Source: Halisarca cf. caerulea
Taxonomy: Eukaryota; Porifera; Demospongiae; Chondrillida; Halisarcidae
Length of the DNA stretch: 27,500 bases
Direction of reading: 5' to 3'
Assembly (NCBI GenBank): GCA_963170055.1
Contig: CAUJGJ010000030.1
Coordinates: 2,167,837-2,195,336, forward strand
In this document: one piece after another, positions 25,185 through 27,500 of the stretch
Numbering within the stretch: the stretch's first letter is position 1
How the letters are laid out: each line of letters starts with the position of its first letter
Translations under genes and position numbers: made by a program
Notes under the pieces: generated by a model
What the model saw: only the letters and a program-made list of their open reading frames with translations
Told to the model about the DNA's origin: nothing
Databases searched by the model: none

Positions 25185-26112
25185 TGTGTGTGTGTGCGTG
25201 CGTGCATGCGTGCGTGCGTGCATGTAAGGGTATGGGTATGTGTGTGTGGCAAGATTGTGTGCGACTCATTATTCTTCCTTTTGTTCATCATCACAGATTT
25301 TTCTCTTCCCCTATGTTGCCCGATGTCTCGGTTACCGAAACTGTTTTAGATTCTTTGTTCTAATGACAGCTGTTCTCTCAGTTCTTCTTCCTCTGTCCAA
25401 CAAGATCACAGGTCCTATTGCTTCAGATGTGGGCACAAATAGCTCACTATCTCTCTTCAATACGTCTTTCTACAATGCAACCTACAATGTGAGCTCACAA
25501 GGGAATCAATCTCTGCCTTTCTGTGGGAAGGTTTACGAGGACTCAAAGTTGCATGATGATTCGGTAGTGCGAATACCATTTGTGGTCTGGTTGGTGTTGT
25601 GCATGCAAGTGGGACTGCAGATCACTGCAAGGTATGTATGTACATATGTATGTACATACACTACTCGTATGTACATACACTACTCGTATGGCCTTCATCT
25701 GGAAATTGACCCACATGTGTAGTATGTACATACATACGTACATATGTGTACACATATCTCATAGTATGCATTAATGTGCAGTGAATACAGTGAAATCTCC
25801 AAATGGAGAGCACATTGAGGTGATATTAATGCATTTACGTACTTTGTCCTATGAACACACTTGCATGTTCACGTTAATTCCTTAAAGTTTAACTTGTATA
25901 GGAACTATATGGAGGAAGTGTTTTGGGACACTAAACCGTGTCCATTATAAACAAGCTTATTTAGTGATAAGTGTGTTTTGTTTGTCTTGCACATCACTCT
26001 TGACTGCAGAATTGCCTTCTTTACAAGTGTGATGATCATGATTGGGAACTCAACTGTGGTGAGTGATCCCACATTAGGAATACCTTTATTCTCGTGTGTG
26101 CGGGTGTCTGTC

Positions 26113-26177
<65 letters not shown>

Positions 26178-26751
26178 TGTACTTGTTATTTAACACACCC
26201 ACACATGCAGCTACTGCAATGCTGCATTCCGTCTTAGTCAACAGTAGACAACTATTGTACAATTATGAGCAAAGAATGTTATGTCATCAAGGCAGATTAT
26301 TACACTCTTTACACCAAAGTAATGACTGTTCCCTGGAATAATAGTTGTAAGGTTTAATACACAGCCTCTTAGATCGAATCCCCAAGATCCCACCTATGTA
26401 GTATACTTGGAGACTGTGTATGTTGATATGAGTACAGTTTTGTAACTAATGTATTTCTGTTTTGATGGGGCTTCTTTAATGTAGTTTGCAATGTGTGCTT
26501 GAAAGTTGGCCATTTGATATATGTATGTATGTGCATGCATACGTACCATAATATGTCCGGTACATTTATCTTCAACATTTATTTTTCTTCCTTTTTACAG
26601 CCGGAAAGCCGGGGTACTGTGAATGGCATTGGACAGTCACTGGTTGCTGTTGGTCGAAGTGTAGGACCAATTTTAGCATCGAGTGTGTTTGCATGGAGTG
26701 CCAGTAATGGTGAGTTGATTTTGTATGTATTTCTTCGATGTGTGTGTCCGC

Positions 26752-26787
<36 letters not shown>

Positions 26788-26794
26788 TGTGTGT

Positions 26795-26825
<31 letters not shown>

Positions 26826-27098
26826 GCTATACTTGGCATGGGTGAGTGGGCACATGCATATGTACTAATATGTACATGTGTGTGTGTTTGTACTATTTAT
26901 ATGCATTAGAGTGTGTGTATGATTCATATACACAATTACGTACTGTGTGTGCGTATGTCCTCTTGTACAGATCTGAATTGGCCCGTGAATTACCACATGA
27001 TGTTTGATATTATTGCTATCATATGCATTGGAATCGTGATTGTGTCATTGTTTCTGCCCAAGAGCATTGAAAAGAAAAGAGAAGAAGAAAAAAGCTAA
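17848..27098 (+). CDS. Major facilitator superfamily transporter, ZIFL-like (12 exons, complete)
   Basis: Exons: 17848-18012, 20063-20102, 21143-21309, 22025-22204, 22445-22516, 23140-23803, 24273-24385, 24998-25108, 25297-25631, 26010-26058, 26601-26709, 26971-27098. All joins are GT-AG and in frame, giving 710 residues. Family evidence: motif [13 protein letters not shown] (125-136), the TM4 [20 protein letters not shown] block, [12 protein letters not shown] after TM5, and [11 protein letters not shown]...GP in TM11, all as in plant zinc-induced facilitator-like carriers and related fungal proteins. Helices lie near 56-91, 107-124, 136-155, 158-184, 194-217, 234-258, then six more from about 448. 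Residues 262-445 form a long acidic Ser/Asp-rich cytosolic loop; loop 9-10 has five N-glycosylation sequons. ZIFL members move H+-coupled cations or small organics, but the substrate here is unknown. ATG 17848 (aaaaATGG) was preferred over an in-frame ATG at 17779. Confidence 0.88.
18199..18384. repeat. 18-bp minisatellite, about 10 copies
   Basis: The unit gtactggtgcctgaggct repeats in register with c/t and g/a changes. It is in intron 1 of the MFS gene. One plus frame reads as (VPEAVL)n because 18 is a multiple of three. Confidence 0.95.
18385..19040. other. MFS intron 1 sequence, no gene seen
   Basis: No supportable gene or repeat. Confidence 0.4.
19041..19406. mobile_element. pogo-like MITE, second full copy with 91-bp tandem repeat
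   Basis: Starts AAAGTGGAACTTGCTTAGTG after TA (19039-19040) and ends TACTAAGCAAGGTTCACTG before TA (19407-19408). The landmark ctcctggata occurs at 19085, 19176 and 19267, the same 91-bp period as the element at 3201-3677. It is in MFS intron 1. Confidence 0.75.
19660..19925. mobile_element. pogo-like MITE with internal 30-bp repeat
   Basis: The left end CAGTGAAACTCAGTTGACAC (TA at 19658-19659) and right end GGTAACAGCATTCCACTG. Inside, 19724-19846 holds four units of about 30 bp (aatagcccctttagtgcccc...). Confidence 0.65.
20063..20102 (+). CDS. ZIFL-like MFS exon 2, 40-nt microexon starting helix 1
   Basis: Encodes [13 protein letters not shown] plus one base. The acceptor is gctcgaaag and the donor TTTG/gtgagg. 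It supplies the only phase (0 in, 1 out) that links exon 1 to exon 3, and its sequence is the hydrophobic start of helix 1. Inferred from phase and hydrophobicity. Confidence 0.68.
20186..20432. repeat. Compound TG microsatellite with duplicated spacer
   Basis: Three (TG)n blocks separated by two related 28-29 base spacers (attcttttgttatttgttgt..., attattttgttgttcgttgt...) ending ttcaagtc. It is in MFS intron 2, starting 84 bases after the donor. Confidence 0.95.
20683..21110. repeat. Degenerate 21-bp tandem repeat
   Basis: The best units lie at about 20835-20962 (attgcttcatcactgtcttg plus t) and decay outward. It is in MFS intron 2. The 21-bp period produces a hydrophobic (FITVLYC)n frame. 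Confidence 0.85.
21143..21309 (+). CDS. ZIFL-like MFS exon 3, helices 1-2
   Basis: Residues 69-124, [20 protein letters not shown] then [26 protein letters not shown] and the G..GSSY helix 2 are family landmarks. The acceptor is tactgtag and the donor ATG/gtgagc. Confidence 0.88.
21788..21963. mobile_element. pogo-like MITE
   Basis: The left end CAGTGAAACCTGTCTAATCT and right end CTGGATTAGGCAGGTTCCACTG are inverted repeats, with tggcacc/ggtgc words. No TA flanks remain. It is in MFS intron 3, 61 bases from exon 4. Confidence 0.68.
22025..22204 (+). CDS. ZIFL-like MFS exon 4, motif A and helices 3-4
   Basis: Residues 125-184. It begins [20 protein letters not shown], with the conserved D130-R131-x-G133-R134 of the loop 2-3 motif, and ends KTYMAE. 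The donor GAG/gtgtgt runs straight into a GT-rich array. Confidence 0.93.
22205..22416. repeat. GT-rich microsatellite filling MFS intron 4
   Basis: Starts at the exon 4 donor and extends nearly to the exon 5 acceptor. It is imperfect near the donor (gtgtgtacgtatgtg) and purer later, with a gcgtgcgcgtgcg interruption. Confidence 0.95.
22445..22516 (+). CDS. ZIFL-like MFS exon 5, helix 5 start
   Basis: Residues 185-208, [20 protein letters not shown] then GRLL. The acceptor is cttactgcag and the donor CTT/gtaagc. GFSVI.T..GLG matches the family helix 5 (recalled GLSVVSTSRGIG). Confidence 0.9.
22517..23139. other. MFS intron 5, no gene seen
   Basis: Contains a run of about 12 C near 22990. 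Otherwise unremarkable. Confidence 0.45.
23140..23803 (+). CDS. ZIFL-like MFS exon 6, helix 6 and long acidic central loop
   Basis: Residues 209-430. [12 protein letters not shown] and [20 protein letters not shown] (helix 6) precede [12 protein letters not shown] and an acidic, Ser/Thr-rich loop. The loop holds an acidic dileucine EEVALL at 290-295 and ends in a basic amphipathic stretch [20 protein letters not shown]. Confidence 0.9.
24185..24222. repeat. GT microsatellite in MFS intron 6
   Basis: A short (TG)n tract about 50 bases before the exon 7 acceptor. Confidence 0.9.
24273..24385 (+). CDS. ZIFL-like MFS exon 7, helix 7
   Basis: Residues 430-467, [20 protein letters not shown] then [17 protein letters not shown]. 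The acceptor is cctgttaag and the donor GAG/gtgtgt. LLRDRRV...YG opens the second six-helix half. Confidence 0.88.
24764..24961. mobile_element. pogo-like MITE related to the 3201-3677 family
   Basis: Starts CAGTAGAACTTGGATAGTAA after TA (24762-24763) and ends AACAGAGTTTGTCTG before TA. The interior carries inverted family words (gagtacttactgtac, aggagtacttactaac). It ends 36 bases before MFS exon 8. Confidence 0.68.
24998..25108 (+). CDS. ZIFL-like MFS exon 8, helices 7-8
   Basis: Residues 468-504, [20 protein letters not shown] then [17 protein letters not shown]. It matches the EVFPLW......GGL....D.. pattern of ZIFL carriers. The donor CAG/gtgtgt is itself the first unit of a GT array. 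Confidence 0.9.
25109..25238. repeat. GT microsatellite starting at the exon 8 donor
   Basis: The splice donor gtgtgt of MFS exon 8 is the first unit of the array, which then degrades to gcgtgcgtgcatgcg. Confidence 0.96.
25297..25631 (+). CDS. ZIFL-like MFS exon 9, helices 8-10 and glycan-rich loop
   Basis: Residues 505-616. [20 protein letters not shown] carries the second-half motif-A-like R..GYR. After helix 9, residues 552-576 hold sequons at N552, N559, N564, N568 and N574, then helix 10 starts at [16 protein letters not shown]. The donor is AG/gtatgt. Confidence 0.9.
25787..25953. mobile_element. Possible pogo-like MITE remnant
   Basis: Has a recognisable left end (tacagtgaaatctccaaatg) in MFS intron 9. 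The right end is not clear. Confidence 0.3.
26010..26058 (+). CDS. ZIFL-like MFS exon 10 (49 nt)
   Basis: Encodes [16 protein letters not shown], continuing helix 10 and joining to PESRGTVNG of exon 11. The acceptor is gactgcag and the donor GTG/gtgagt, phases 2 and 0. Confidence 0.85.
26116..26177. repeat. GT microsatellite in MFS intron 10
   Basis: (TG)n beginning about 60 bases after the exon 10 donor. Confidence 0.95.
26601..26709 (+). CDS. ZIFL-like MFS exon 11, helix 11
   Basis: Residues 633-669, [20 protein letters not shown] then [22 protein letters not shown]....R..GP....S.FAWS is the signature of this family's helix 11. The acceptor is ctttttacag and the donor G/gtgagt. Confidence 0.93.
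26750..26825. repeat. GT microsatellite in MFS intron 11
   Basis: (TG)n with gtag and gag interruptions, beginning about 40 bases after the exon 11 donor. Confidence 0.95.
26971..27098 (+). CDS. ZIFL-like MFS exon 12, helix 12 and basic tail
   Basis: Residues 669-710, [20 protein letters not shown] then [20 protein letters not shown] and KS before TAA. FLP.SIEKK is the usual end of the carrier. The acceptor is tcttgtacag. Confidence 0.9.
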
Positions 27099-27500
27099 CA
27101 CTCGCTTACATGTACTGGCAGGCATGTTTGCCTGCCGATATGGTACCAGCATAGACCCTATGGTACCAGTATGTGTGCATGTAACAACTCAATGCTGTAT
27201 GTATGCTCATGAGCGGTGGCAAGTGAATGTGATATTTATTTTATATTTATTACCTTCATGTTTCTTCTTCCATGCTATATGTGTACCAATTGTACTTATT
27301 ATATACTTGACAATGAGATATCCACTCAATCCAATGTACATGCAGCTGTGCATGTGTTTCGTTTTTATCATGTAATTATATAGGAGTGAAGTATGCAATT
27401 ATGCATAATAATTATATAATTAGCTATACATAGCAATACATTATATTTATTCTATAATTAGAATATATAAAATATACATATATGCATGCATATATATATA
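27099..27500 (+). other. 3' untranslated/flanking sequence of the MFS gene
   Basis: AT-rich sequence after the stop codon. I find no canonical AATAAA or ATTAAA before the right edge, so the 3' UTR may use a variant hexamer or continue outside the window. Confidence 0.45.

Overview
This window is eukaryotic, and almost certainly animal, nuclear DNA. Three protein genes can be rebuilt exon by exon. All their introns are GT-AG and keep the reading frame, and introns plus short repeats fill most of the 27.5 kb. The abundant GT/AC microsatellites, TA arrays, minisatellites and short non-autonomous DNA transposons (MITEs), together with the gene families found, suggest an invertebrate. A demosponge would fit, but nothing here proves it. 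I saw no bacterial genes, CRISPR array, rRNA or convincing tRNA.

Left half, minus strand (13674 down to 381, running off the left edge): the first nine coding exons, 344 residues, of an MROH1-like HEAT-repeat protein (maestro heat-like repeat family member 1). Every exon joins in phase and the concatenated protein follows the MROH1 N-terminus as I remember it. The introns hold a 1.16-kb G-rich 50-bp minisatellite, several GT arrays, a near-perfect fold-back and many pogo-like MITEs, one carrying a nested Harbinger-like MITE.

Middle, minus strand (15192 to 14256): a compact two-exon gene with a TATA box and a poly(A) signal. It encodes a 189-residue secreted, cysteine-rich, N-glycosylated protein. 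It has dibasic sites near its N-terminus and a cysteine pattern resembling anaphylatoxin/fibulin domains.

Right half, plus strand (17848 to 27098): a complete twelve-exon gene for a 710-residue, 12-helix major facilitator of the ZIFL (zinc-induced facilitator-like) type. It has the loop motif A, an acidic cytosolic central loop of about 185 residues containing an acidic dileucine signal, and a predicted luminal loop with five N-glycosylation sequons. It is divergent from the secreted-protein gene, with about 2.6 kb between the two start codons.

No shared pathway is evident among the three. The only link is speculative: MROH1 has been tied to lysosomes, and the transporter's dileucine signal would suit an endolysosomal membrane. 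I found no convincing new molecular system. The most notable patterns are these: long GT arrays lie on the sense strand in nine of ten introns, often touching the 5' splice site; one 3' splice site is built from a long CA array; two distant MITE copies share an internal 91-bp triplication; and the transporter and the secreted protein are themselves unusual.
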